Of a stretch of DNA of 64,000 bases, positions 48,186-58,961 are shown in pieces. The stretch's first letter is position 1; the number at the start of each line of letters is the position of its first letter. The stretch is taken from NCBI GenBank assembly GCA_030789695.1, contig CM061139.1, positions 198,373,641-198,437,640 of the forward strand. The letters run 5' to 3'. Origin of the DNA: Scilla litardierei (Eukaryota > Streptophyta > Magnoliopsida > Asparagales > Asparagaceae). A program made the position numbers and the translations under genes. Below the pieces are notes generated by a model. The model searched no databases, had not been told where the DNA came from, and saw only the letters and a list, made by a program, of their open reading frames with translations.

Positions 48186-49799
48186 CTCTCATTATCCCAT
48201 TCAAAAGGGAAAAATGATTACGAGATCATCTCCATTCACGTGGACATTGACTCTCCTCTCTTCCTCAAACGAATTTAAAATGATATATTATCATTAGTAG
48301 AATGAGACCTTTAGGCCTCTTAAGAGTATTTGGGGGATAAAAGTGGACTCACACACTCCCTTCATATGGCTGATGATGTACCTTAGAGTACTCATCTATA
48401 TATCCTCTTTAAATGGTCATAAACCTTGTTATCCAACCGCAGTCCAGATTATTATTAATCACAACGGACATATTACATTACTGGGATATTGGTTGGGCTT
48501 TTACTTACCCTCATACCACCCTCAAAAATGCCGCAGATGAACTTATTCATCGGGACTAACCCTCCTAGATGAATATGTTCTGAGATCCCCAGACGGGGGA
48601 GGCATTAGAGCACATCTTATAGATGGAGCCTTGACAGGTTCATATCCCTAGTTTTATGCTCAACTTCATTGAAGTCGAGCTTATTGCGGATTTTTGGGAT
48701 AACACTGGGAAATCAATTTAACAACTGGAAGAAAATTGAACACCCTGAAGCTTTGTGTTCACACCCAGTAATGGGTTATATGTAAATCATTAAAATGATT
48801 TAAACGGATTATTTGTCCACTAGAAATCCAGTTGTAGGTGACCATATGGAAACATGCAAACCATCAGAACGCCTCCTTAGAAACTATTTATATGAGTCTG
48901 ATCACCTCATATAAACAGTTTCCGAGAACCCCTAACGGGGGAAGCGTTTAGTGCACATCTTATCGATGGAGTCATGATGAGTTTACATTCCCATATCACC
49001 ACTATGGACCATTTAAAACATTAATACCTATGATCTGATTATCATGAATAGTGATGAGATCCTGACGATCCACACTTATGAAACTGTTAAACAGTTATCA
49101 GACATAGCTATTGACAATATAAATATTGTCAAATTCACACATCCCTGCTACTAAAAATCCAGCTAGGATTGACATACCAACTATAATGGATGCAATCTAC
49201 CAGTAGCAGAAGTGGATATCCTCAATGGATGAGAGGACATACCACGAGACCCTAAAACAATACCACCACAGGAAAGTGAGCTCATCTCCATATCCTCTCC
49301 CTTTCCAGAACCTCCGGAAGAGATAAATCTGGAATAAATTGAATAATGTACGTACACGGAGAGGTACTTGGATAAAACACACTTGTCGACAATTACTCAC
49401 ATTTCATTTTGCCATTGATATCGTTCACAATCTCCGTTTCCTGAAGCAAACGCAGAAATTTGGCCAAATTACGTGGAACGAGGCAATAATAAGTTGAGCT
49501 GGACTCACTTATGAAATGAGAAGTGTTTGGACCTGAAGTCCTGATATCAAAAGATATCAAACCTGTGGGCTACCGAGTATTGTATAAATAAATAAAATCG
49601 TATGCTATAAGCAAAACGCTATAGCCTTAGAGGTTTATTTCGCAGAAACCAGGAAGTAACCATGTAAGATGAGTTTAACTCACTTACAAAATTAATCAAA
49701 CTGATGCATCAGGCTCCCTGGTCATGATTGCGAAACACATGTGATTAGCAAAGATAATTTTAGGCTATGTTGTTATGGATGATGTGACAACATACCCTT

Positions 49800-50080
49800 A
49801 TGAATAATCATCCTGAAGATGAAACCTTCATCCTGAAGATGAATAATCATCCTGATGATGAAACCTTCATCCTGAAGATGAATAATCATCCTGAAGATGA
49901 TTATCATCCCGAAGATGAAACCATCATCCCGAAGATGAATAATCATCCCGAAGATGAATAATCATCCCGAAGATGAAACCATCATCCCGAAGATGAATAA
50001 TCATCCAGAAGATGAATAATCATCCAGCAGATGAATTACCATCCAGAAGATGAAATTATCATCCTGTCGATGAAGAAATA
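49800..50080. repeat. Short-unit minisatellite (ATCATCC(T/C)GAAGATGA)
   Basis: About 280 bp built from 18-24-bp variants of ATGAATAATCATCC(T/C)GAAG and its ATGAAACC(T/A)TC form. It lies inside the copia element where a polyprotein would be expected. The repeat reads as acidic HPEDE-type peptides in one frame. Confidence 0.9.
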
Positions 50081-50761
50081 TGGAAAATTTCAATCCACCA
50101 ATACACCTACTGGTTGTATGGATGCACATTAAGACCCCTTCCGTTCGCTAGAAGAGGGGAATGATATCCTAGGTCTTGAAGTGCCTTACTCAAATGTCTT
50201 TTGTACACTCCTTTATCTGGCAGTAAACACTTTAACCAGATACAGTGCAGCGCCTGCAGCGCACCACTGGACCAGAGATATGTAGCTTTTGCGCTATCTC
50301 CAAGGGTCCAGGATCATACAACATGTTAAATGTATTTGCAGATACAGGTTACAGATCATCGCGATGACTGCAACTAAGAAGCGACCAACTCCTGGAGACC
50401 AGCAAAGCATACTTCCAAGGCAACATCAATCCCACCATCCCGAGAGGCTCATTAATCCAAGAAGCAAATCATAAGTACGCACAGCCAGGTCCTGCAGTAC
50501 CTCACAGACACAGTGAAGACTGGTCAGAGACGTGATGCTACCTACCGAGTCTGCAGACCACTCCTCCTCAGAAGAGATCCCTCAGATTCAGTAGCTGCCA
50601 TAGATGAGCGATACTTGTATAGATGGGCGATGTCTTGTATAGGTGCGATGCCTTGTACTTTGTACTTATTATCGGAACACTGTAAGAGATTAATGTATAG
50701 TTGCCTAGGAGATCTGCAAGCCTGCAGCTTGTACAGATCAGGGGGAGTCAAATGTAGTGTT

Positions 50762-51165
50762 GTACTCTTTTCCCTTGGCTATTGGTTTTTCCCACTGGGT
50801 TTTCCATAGCTAAAGGTTATAACGAGGCAACCTTATTGACTCTGGATCCAGAAGTATCCACCCCCTAAATACTTCCACTAATCAGGGGAAGTTACGGAAA
50901 CTGTACTCTTTTTCCTTGGCTATTGGTTTTTCCCACTGGGTTTTCCATAGCTAAAGGTTTTAACGAGGCAGTTATCCCTAACTTAGGATCCAGAAGTATC
51001 CACCTCTAGTGATATCCATCGATCAGGGGAAGTTACAGAGACTTGTACTCTTTTTCCCTAGCCATTGGTTTTTCCCACTGGGTTTTCCTTGGCAAAGGTT
51101 TTAACGAGGCAAGTACTCTTAAACTTGGGATCCAGAAGTATCCATAGACCCATGATCAGATAAGC
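50762..51165 (+). repeat. Three tandem copies of the copia 3' non-coding unit (about 141 bp)
   Basis: Copies start GTACTCTTTT(T/C)CC at 50762, 50903 and 51045. Each contains the CCCACTGGGTTTTCC block, AACGAGGCA, GATCCAGAAGTATCCA and, except the last, a polypurine-like ATCAGGGGAAG. In related elements such a block commonly occurs near the 3' LTR; here it is triplicated. Confidence 0.88.
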
Positions 51166-51597
51166 TTTATGAACCCTGAAGCGTTCATCACGGCTTACAA
51201 CAATGGATGGATAAAGGGAAGTGTTATAAACGGGCTTTGGAGGCCCAACCCGTTAATGGGTATCCACCCATTATGTAACCCTATTACTATAAATACAGGG
51301 CTACGGGGTTCCGTAGCCGCCATGGTTTACAACATATATTAATTAATTAATTATTTTAAGTTTGGATACAAATAGCACACAAAAAATTTGAGTGGACCCC
51401 ACACAACTTTCTTCATCCAATTTTCTTCAACCAAAAGAACACACTACACGGAGTCTGACCCACCTCAACTTTCCAACTCCACAATCCAACCCCACTTTCC
51501 AACAAAAGAACACACTACACACCAATTTCTCTCTCATCAGATTTCACACTTCCTCAACTTTGCCAATTATACTTTCCAACAAAAGAACATGCCCTAA

Positions 51598-51780
51598 GAT
51601 CATATGACCTTTCGGGACGAGCCTAATCAAACCCTGATAGCAGTCAATATCCTCCCTCAACAGCACAACTTAACAAAGATGACCCCATAAGGTCGATCCC
51701 TGCAGCCACGCAACCACCATTAGGTCAGCCCATCAATAGTGACCATCTGCGGAACGACCTCTCGACGTCGGCTTATTCAA
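51598..51780. other. Spacer between MITE and solo LTR
   Basis: No feature recognised. Confidence 0.4.
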
Positions 51781-51785
51781 TTACA

Positions 51786-52545
51786 TGTTGGATAAAATTG
51801 CAGATATCGGGAGGATGGTGCTATTAAAACAGAGAAAGAAAGGACTTATCGGTTTGCCGAGGCGTGGTAGGCACTGTCCTTAAAAGTAAATTTCCACTAC
51901 TCAGAGTGTGAACTCGGTGCAAGACAGGTCCAACGGCTACTCTACAGGATTCAACGGCAACAGCATTGTAAGTGTGCACTCACAATACAAGGCTCCAGCG
52001 AGCAGCAACAGATATTCGATCTCGAACAAAGAGGAAGAGGTTCACAGCAATCTGCAGCAACAAGGGACATGCATGTTCGCAGCAACAAGGACGGAACAGA
52101 GCGAGAGGATCCGTCTGTTCGGGCTTGGGGAGGCAGAGGCAAACAGACAGAAAACAGAGCCACCGTAACAGGAAAAGTGCTATTAATAAAGGAACATGGC
52201 TGTTGGGAAAATTAATGGGCCTTTCAAACTCTGCAAAACAAGTGGGCTAAAAAAATGATGCAAAACTTGGGCACTCTGCGCGCGCACACGTGAACCCCCC
52301 GCGCGACGTCATCGCACACACGCTAAGGTTTTCCGGATCCGACGCCCACAAATTCCATTCGGTTCAACCCGGTTTGGGATCGGCCCCTTGCTTGGGCTCA
52401 TGCGCACGCGAGCTACCCCCAAGTCCTAGCCCATTAACAAGTCCAATATCCCATTAACAAGAAGACTCTTATATACCCATCAAAGAGTCATCTCCCATCC
52501 AATGTAGGACTATCTTCTCTTTGAAATTGAAAGAAATATCCAACA
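51786..52545 (-). mobile_element. Solo LTR (copia-type), 760 bp, minus orientation
   Basis: Bounded by TGTTGGAT and ATCCAACA and flanked by the perfect 5-bp duplication TTACA (51781-51785 and 52546-52550). On the minus strand it starts TGTTGGATATTTC, has GTCCTACATTGG and then GGTATATAAGAG (TATA), the same order as the solo LTR at 18463-19273, so the two are probably related families. No internal region remains. Confidence 0.87.
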
Positions 52546-52550
52546 TTACA

Positions 52551-53370
52551 CGCCCCGAACACTCACCCGCCTAGCAGGATTAGCATCTACAATCATGGCA
52601 ATGCGATTTCAGTCGGATGGGTCGTCTTTTCTCTCCAAGCCGTTACCCGTTGGCCCTCTCCATGTGCGTAACGACCATCTTTACCAGAGAAACCACGCAG
52701 CATATCGCATCAGACGATGCATGATCAACTTTATCAGAAGCGACGTGCAACCGCTTTGTTAGGCAACATGAATCCAACCTTGTTTGTTTAGGGGGAGGCA
52801 TTTACTATGAGCACTCTACGTCCCCACGAACCCTCTGACGAGTTTATTTGAGACGTATAGATTATTCTATTCGCATTTCAATTATCAGCCCTCCGCACCA
52901 GGTTAAGCCTGGCCTTTTCTACATTTTTTTCCTCCAATAAATTTAGGTGGAATAACCTTTTTTGTGCAATTATTTAAAAAATCAATACTATAAACGATGC
53001 TGCATATTAATTGCACTTTGAATTAAATTAAGTCGTCACCAATCTTGAGTTTTACTAATATAATTTGAATAATTTTTAAACAAAATAATATATCTTATTA
53101 AGATAGCTGTTACGTCATGTGCGTTAAATTAAATTAAATTGGATAAGCACCTCCAGAATTTTTTTTGAAACGTTGAACTAACACATTGCACGCCTACTTG
53201 ATTAAATGACAATAGAATGTAGAAATTCAAGAATCGAAATGGTATCCACTATGAATATAAATATATTTAAGATTTAGAGTAAATATGTTCATTTACGGAT
53301 TAGTTTAAGATTAGTTTCTTATATTAAATTGCTCGATATGTTCAGGGCCGGTTAAAGCATAAATGAGACT
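52551..53370. other. AT-rich spacer, no gene seen
   Basis: No motif or repeat pair recognised; 52900-53340 is very AT-rich. Confidence 0.4.
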
Positions 53371-54259
53371 TGTTGCGGGTCAAGTCCGCCCAACAATAGA
53401 TTTTTGTATTAAATGCGAATCATGTGTACAATGATTACAAGTGAGGGGTTGATGATGAGGCTAAACCCGCTTGGAGCACGCTAGGCGAAGGTCGCCTGAT
53501 GGTCGCCGAAGGTCGTCGACTCCCGATAGCTTAGGCGAGCTTCCTGCGAGAATAACAACTCATCAAAAAGGCGGGGTTGGCTGTCAACCTGTATCCTCTC
53601 CGATGCTTAAGTCAGTGAGTGACTTGTATGGAGTATGTCGAACAGGCTAGGCAATCTTAAGGCAGATCGGCATTGCATGGCGAGCTTGTGAGAAAGGCAC
53701 GAATATATGGAAGATATCCGACCTTGAATGCTGGAAAGAAGTTAGAGATTTCAACTAACCAACCCCCTCCTTGGTGGCTGGAGCGGGGTATTTATAGGTA
53801 GTGGAGTCGGTTGTTCACCGCCCCATCAGCTGTCGAGTCTGCTTAGCTAGAGCGCAAGTGGTGAAGCGATAGGTCGGCATGGGGTATCAGTGATATTTAC
53901 GCATTAATGGGTGTCAGACTGTGTCAGACTCATTAATGCATTAATGGAGATGCGATGGGCGACCATCAATTCTTGCCCTTAACCTCTAGCATTAACAGGG
54001 CGTATGTAGCCATACGCCAGCCTGTCAGAGATATTTATGTTAGGCCGTTCTTGGCTAGAGTCAAGATCGGCGGCCGAGCTCGTTGTCTTCGGACCGTCCG
54101 GCCACGCTTCCTATTGGAGAGTAGGTGAGCTTCTTTTATTGACACTGACAACGAGCTTACCACTCGGCAAGGCGAGCTACCCAGTGTCACAGCGACCTTC
54201 TGTTTGGGCTTCAAAATAAATATGCCTTTATTATCTGGGCCAGCCTTAAGGCCGTAACA
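53371..54259 (-). mobile_element. 3' LTR of a minus-strand Ty3-gypsy (Tat-like) element
   Basis: Bounded by TGTTGCGG and CCGTAACA (inverted LTR termini). A TATA on the minus strand (CCTATAAATACC, near 53797) lies inside. Directly before the LTR on that strand is GACGGGGGCAAT, a good polypurine tract, so the body of the element lies at higher coordinates. No second LTR or clear 5-bp duplication was found (AGACT on one side). Confidence 0.6.
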
Positions 54260-54499
54260 ATTGCCCCCGTCATTCGAGTTCGAAACGGCAAGCTCGGCTT
54301 GGCTCGGATGACGTGTCGCATTCTCATTGGATGAAGGCTGGTCGACAGCATTTAATTCGATCTGATCGTCGCATCTCGCATGTTACAATGGTGATTCGGT
54401 AAGGGGGAGAAATAGAGGCGTCCAATCACTCAGGGAGTGATGCGTGGCTGACGTGATTGCGGGAGAAGTCGAGGCGCCAGTCCAGTCTCGCTCAGATCT

Positions 54500-54560
54500 C
54501 GCCACGTGGTCCACGTCTAACGGCCGAGAATGCCCGACTCTCCCTATAAATAGAGACGGA
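54500..54560 (+). promoter_or_regulatory. Core promoter of the antisense gene
   Basis: CCTATAAATAGAGACGG at about 54543-54559 is a strong TATA box about 160 bp before the ATG at 54706, on the strand opposite to the retroelement's own LTR. GGGAGAGAGATTTCTCCC just downstream is a palindromic leader segment. Confidence 0.6.
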
Positions 54561-54705
54561 GGAGCAGTGGGAGAGAGATTTCTCCCGAATTTTCAAGATT
54601 TCGACTTCCCCCTTCGTTGAGAGAGCAGTCGTCGTCGACCGTTGTCGTTTGTTTGCAACCGTCGAAGCTCCGATCATCTTCCTTCTTTACTCTCTCGATC
54701 CGTCG

Positions 54706-56880
54706 ATGCCTTCGTCTGCTTCTTTCGCTTCCAATTCTATTGCCGAGCAATGGTTCAGTGAGATTGGCGAGGGTGGCACCGTCGAATTGGAGCAGGTGGT
54801 GTCGGAAGGTCCGTCGATGTATTAGCCGAAGTAGCGGGATGTAGACATTGTTGTTGGGTATGCCGTCGCTTTGTCGTCGGGGATCAAGAGGAACCCCCTA
54901 AAAAGGAAAGGCAACCAAGTCGCCGCCAAGGTCCCAAGCGACGGCAGAGTCACGACCGCGGTCCCTACTGAAATCCTGGTCCAGATGTCTCAACTATTGC
55001 CCTTCACCATCCTTGAAATTCACTCCAAGTTCATCCGGCTGCCCTACACAGTTCACCTCTCCGCATTCACCGAGTGGGTTTGCTGCCCAAGGGATAACGA
55101 GGTCGGTGTATACTACCCGACCTTCGCCTTGGGGCTCCGCTTCCTGCTCCATCCATTCCTCCTTCTCGTCCTTCACTTCCTTGAACTCCCCCTCTTTCAA
55201 TTAATACCGAACTCTATCAGATCGATGATCGGCTTTCTCGTCCTCTGCTTTGCGAGTGACATCAGTCCGACGCTGCCGATGTTCCAATACTTCTACGAGG
55301 CAAAGAGGAAGGTGGTATACTACTACGCCTGCGCGAGGAGGAATTGGCCCCTCATCCTCGGTCTGCCGGGCAAAGTGAGGGACTGGCAGGAGAAGTTCGT
55401 ATTCGTCTCGACGCCGACGGACCTGGCTCTGAGGTCGAACTGGGGGGACCTTGAATCCATCGGTGAACGCCGAGGTAGTCTTAGAGGTGACCGACCTGAA
55501 GAGCGCCAACATCATGGTGGAGATCCCCATGGAGAACAGAGATTTTAAGGGCCAGTCGTGGACGAGCAGATCGCCCAGCACGTCTGGCTCAAAGGTACCC
55601 CGAGCTTTACGAACAACTACTGATATGCTCACCCTGATCTGTCTTCTTTTTGTAGGTGCCACCAAGAGTCTTTTAATGGATTAGATCATAAAGATGGCAA
55701 GGGATGCGTCGTCCAAGGAGCCACTGACCAAGGGCAAGGGCAAGCAGCTCGCATCCAGGAGATCGACGCAGGTCGGGCAAAAGCGGAGTCAGGAGGCGGC
55801 GGCCACCGCTCGAGCAAAGAAGGAGGAGCGGAGCATGAAGCCAAGGAGGGATCCTGCGACAACCGCTCATACTTCCCGTACGAGCGAGGCGGCACCGGCC
55901 GAACTCATCAACCTCGACCCGATCGAGCCGGTGGCCGACCCTGCGGCCACTGCGTCCCAAGGCTTGTCGATTGATGCCATTGCTTACATCACCCAGTACG
56001 GCCGCCCCTCCGAAACCTTCGGCTGGGTCGGCCAAAACAGTCCGGGTTTCGGTCGCGCGCTGGCCCTTCGGGTGCCTGATGTCCGGGCTGGGGAAGCCGG
56101 ACCACCCGAGCTGTGAGGCGGCGTTTGCAGCCTTTAAATCAACGAAGTAGGAGATTCTTGCCCTCGCTCTGGATAAGATTGTCGCACCGTGCTACCCAGT
56201 GGGCACCTACGAGTCTGTTTTCGATGAGGCCGGGGTAGCGGCCCACCTGGCAGAGAACAACACTCTGCCGAGGGACCGAGAGTCTCTGGTCAATGTGGAC
56301 GCCGAATGCCTCTCGATACGGCCGTCTGGCACGCGTGCAGGTTCGTCTCCCCCTCTATTCACCTTGCCGGTCTTTCTTCTTGTTAGTTGTGCTTACGACT
56401 TTGGTTCTTTCTATATGTGATCGTCGCACTGATGTCACTCCAGCCACACACGTCAGCGACGAGCATGGCCGAGGCCGCCTTGGCGAGGAAGGTGACCGAG
56501 CTTAAGGCGATCGAGGCGAAGCTGAAGAGCGTCAACGACAAGCTGGAGAATGTTCGACGGTACTATACGACCTAGAAGGATCAATTCACCAAGCTGAAGA
56601 AGGTCGCAGTGGAGATGGAGGGGAGGGCCAGCGACGAGGAGGCTCGAGGGTCGCTGCCGAGAACATCATGGCATCAGAGAGGAAGGTGACCACGAAGAAG
56701 ACCGTCGACCTTAAGCTACGGGTCGCTGAACTGACGAAGATCGACCTGGACAAGGTCAGGGTTGAGGCCGTCCGCCAGTACAAGGTCCAGTAGTTCGTCA
56801 CCGCCTGGACGGCTGTCACGCCCCGCTTCCCTAAAATGGAGGCGAGACATGAGAAGGTCCGCTCAAGCGTGGAGCTGTGA
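54706..56880 (+). pseudogene. Retroelement antisense-ORF protein (putative gypsy-type transposon domain), decayed
   Basis: From ATG 54706 the frame runs MPSSASFASNSIAEQWFSE to two stops near 54823-54834, then stays open at 54871-55548. That part has YYPTFALGLRFLLHPFLLLV, SIRSMIGFLVLCFASDI and WQEKFVFVS, matching the plant domain known as putative gypsy type transposon (Transposase_28). After 55480 frames shift: 55694-56116 gives a Lys/Arg/Ala-rich linker (KGKGKQLASRRSTQVGQKRS), and 56440-56640 a coiled coil (EAALARKVTELKAIEAKLKS, VNDKLENVRRYYTT). It ends near 56880. Function is unknown. Antisense genes between pol and the 3' LTR are described for Tat-lineage gypsy elements such as Grande and Retand; the match in place and strand is an inference. 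Confidence 0.65.
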
Positions 56881-58486
56881 AGCTGCACGCCTGATAAGCG
56901 TAAATTTAGTATAAGCAGGTCCCTGTAATTGCAAACGAAACAACAACAGTAATAGTAATAGGATGAGACGGATATGAAATACCAATCCCACAGTTTGTCC
57001 ACAATATATTCAACATCACAGAAAAAGCCACCAGGCTAAAAGAAAAAGTCTAAAGGCCCAGAACAAGGCCAAACAAAAGCAAAACATAACAGAGTGTCAA
57101 ACTAGGTGCCACGCACTGACAACCTAAGCAATCTAACAAAAACTAGACGTAGACACTAAGGCTGATCTTCAGTGTCTACGAAGTCCTCGTCCAACACGGG
57201 CGCAAGCTCGGCGTCCGCAAACACCTCACCCTCAGCAAGTAACTCTGGCTCGGGGTCTAACATGTGTCACCCAAAAGAGAAAAGGGGCACATGTCAGCAA
57301 GTCTAAAAGACTTGGGCAAGGAAACTGAAGATAACTAACAACCTAGCACTTATAATATTAGCAATGATATGACAGTTTAGTTTGATGCAGCAGTTTAAAA
57401 GAGAGACAAGCACGCACGATGTAGCGAAAGCTACCAATTCACTAATCACTTATCACTTATCACTGTTTATCACTTAGTGCATAGAGAGTCCACCTGCTGG
57501 CCAGCTCGTGGCTCAGGCCGCTTATCTCTTATCACTATTAATCACTTGTGCACTAGAGATTTCGCCTGCTGGCCGGAGTGGCGGATCAGGCCAACTCGGG
57601 GCTCAGGTGGCCGCATATCTCTTACCCCACCCATATGTGTCGAGCGTTGGGGTTTCCAATTAACTGCGCTCGCTTCTGGAACACGAGCCAGGAATATAAG
57701 TATTGTAGCGTGTGCTACACAATCACGATGAATAATCAATATGCAATGCCATGAACAGATATTTGCGTACCGTTAATTAAATTTAAACGTGACATACAAG
57801 CATGATGAAGGTGACAGACCAAGCTTCGTTGTCAAGCTAGGTCAAGGGCGTCTAGACGGCTATCCCTTCACCGTCTAGTCTCTTTTACGCTAAAGCAAGG
57901 GAAATGGCCTAAGACATGGCCCAAAACAAGAGATGCAAGTTTCACTTGCCTGATACCGGGGTTGACGAGCAATGAAGATTGTCACAAGCTAAACTACGGA
58001 TGGATCACTGTTATAGTAAAACAATTATTAGAACAACGATTCTAAATCGATTTCTTAATGGAACCATAATCATCTAATAATCCATTTTATTAGGGTTTCA
58101 CAATGTCAATGTGGGTTATGCTAAAACTAGAGGAATCGAGTATTACCGTGAAGAAGCGAAGGAACGATGCCGAGCAACCACGGCAACGGAAGAACGATCC
58201 GGCTCAGATCTGGAAATGAGGGAAAAATCTGGAGAAATGGGTTTTGATGTGGATTTTGGGGGTTTGATGAAGGTTTGGGGAAGATGGAAGGTGGGTTGTG
58301 ACAAGGGAGGGTTTGGATGATGGAGGATGAGCTTGTGATGAAGGATTAATGGTTTGAGGAAGATGGGGGCTCAATGGGGGAGAAATTAGGGTTTTAGGTC
58401 ATGAGGAGGAAGAAGAAAACATTTGGAGGGGTATTTATAGAGTTTGGTGGTGGCTAGGGCAAAACTAGGGTTTCCTGTACTGTTTA
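56881..58486. other. Retroelement-like region, not resolved
   Basis: 57160-57270 on the minus strand reads an acidic stretch (PEPELLAEGEVFADAELAPV) of unknown origin. 57480-57620 has two related blocks built on CTGCTGGCC...GGCTCAGG. On the minus strand a TATA (CTATAAATACCCC, near 58437) and the purine-rich 58090-58430 suggest a minus-oriented LTR core joined to the 113-bp repeats to its right. Boundaries are not defined. Confidence 0.3.
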
Positions 58487-58961
58487 GTCGGTCAAAGAAC
58501 AACTGTTGACCGACTAGTTTGAGAACTAGTCGGTCGGTTGACCAACGCAGACCGACTAAGTGTAAACAGTAGCTCCATTCGAAAACCTGAACTAAGAGTT
58601 AGTCGGTCAAAGAACAACTACTGACCGACTAGTTTGGCATCTAGTCGGTCGATGAACGTTCTTAGACCGACTAAGAATAAACAGTACTCGACTGTACAGA
58701 AGAACTAAGAATTAGTTGGTATGAGTACAAAACTTAACCGACTAGTTTAACAACTAGTCGGTCGAAATATGAACTTAGACCGACTAAGAATGAACATTAC
58801 AGATACCAAAAATTAGTAAATGAGTTAGTCGGTTAAAGAAGCATTGCTGAGCGACTAGTTTGCAACCTAGTCGGTCAACCAACGTTCTTAGACCGACTAA
58901 CGACAAACAGTAACTCCTGAACATTTTACAGAGCCCACTAGTCGGTTCAAGAAGGTTTTCC
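58487..58961. repeat. 113-bp tandem repeat with CTAGTCGGTC dyads, 4.2 copies
   Basis: Units start GTCGGT at 58487, 58602, 58715, 58828 and 58941 (the last truncated). Each contains GACCGACTAG-type and CTAGTCGGTC-type arms, so several hairpins can form per unit. The array is cut off exactly at 58961, where an LTR begins. Position upstream of a reversed TATA suggests U3 of a minus-oriented LTR. Confidence 0.88.

Larger units (their letters stand above)
45555..51334 (+). mobile_element. Copia-type LTR retrotransposon with identical 113-bp LTRs, decayed interior (5.8 kb)
   Basis: LTRs 45555-45667 and 51222-51334 are identical, start TGTTATAAACGG, end TTTACAACA, and are flanked by the duplication TATAT (45550-45554, 51335-51339). 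The CTATAAATACAGGG core and the ACGTTATCAGCACG motif after the 5' LTR fit Ale/Retrofit-like copia elements with very short LTRs. Before the 3' LTR is the lineage's typical TTTTTCCCACTGGGTTTTCC text and a purine tract (ATAAAGGGAAG). No long open frame exists inside; only scraps of pol remain. Identical LTRs show recent insertion, so it must have moved using proteins from other copies. Confidence 0.85.
45180..51594. mobile_element. Tourist-like MITE interrupted by an LTR retrotransposon
   Basis: The left end GGGTCTGTTCC (45180) and right end GAACATGCCC (51594) are flanked by TAA (45177-45179, 51595-51597). Landmarks match the MITE at 20633-21174: GAC(A/G)TGGC followed by GGGATTCCACG on one side, and on the other the GTTCTTTTG motif (inverted) at 51588, 51511 and 51440, spaced 77 and 71 bp. 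Removing the copia insertion leaves about 630 bp. Its left TAA is also the right TAA of the 10-kb Harbinger element. Confidence 0.75.

Noticed and set aside
54994..56035. Minus-strand open frames opposite the Transposase_28 protein
   Set aside because: GC-rich shadow frames; the plus frame carries the recognisable domain.
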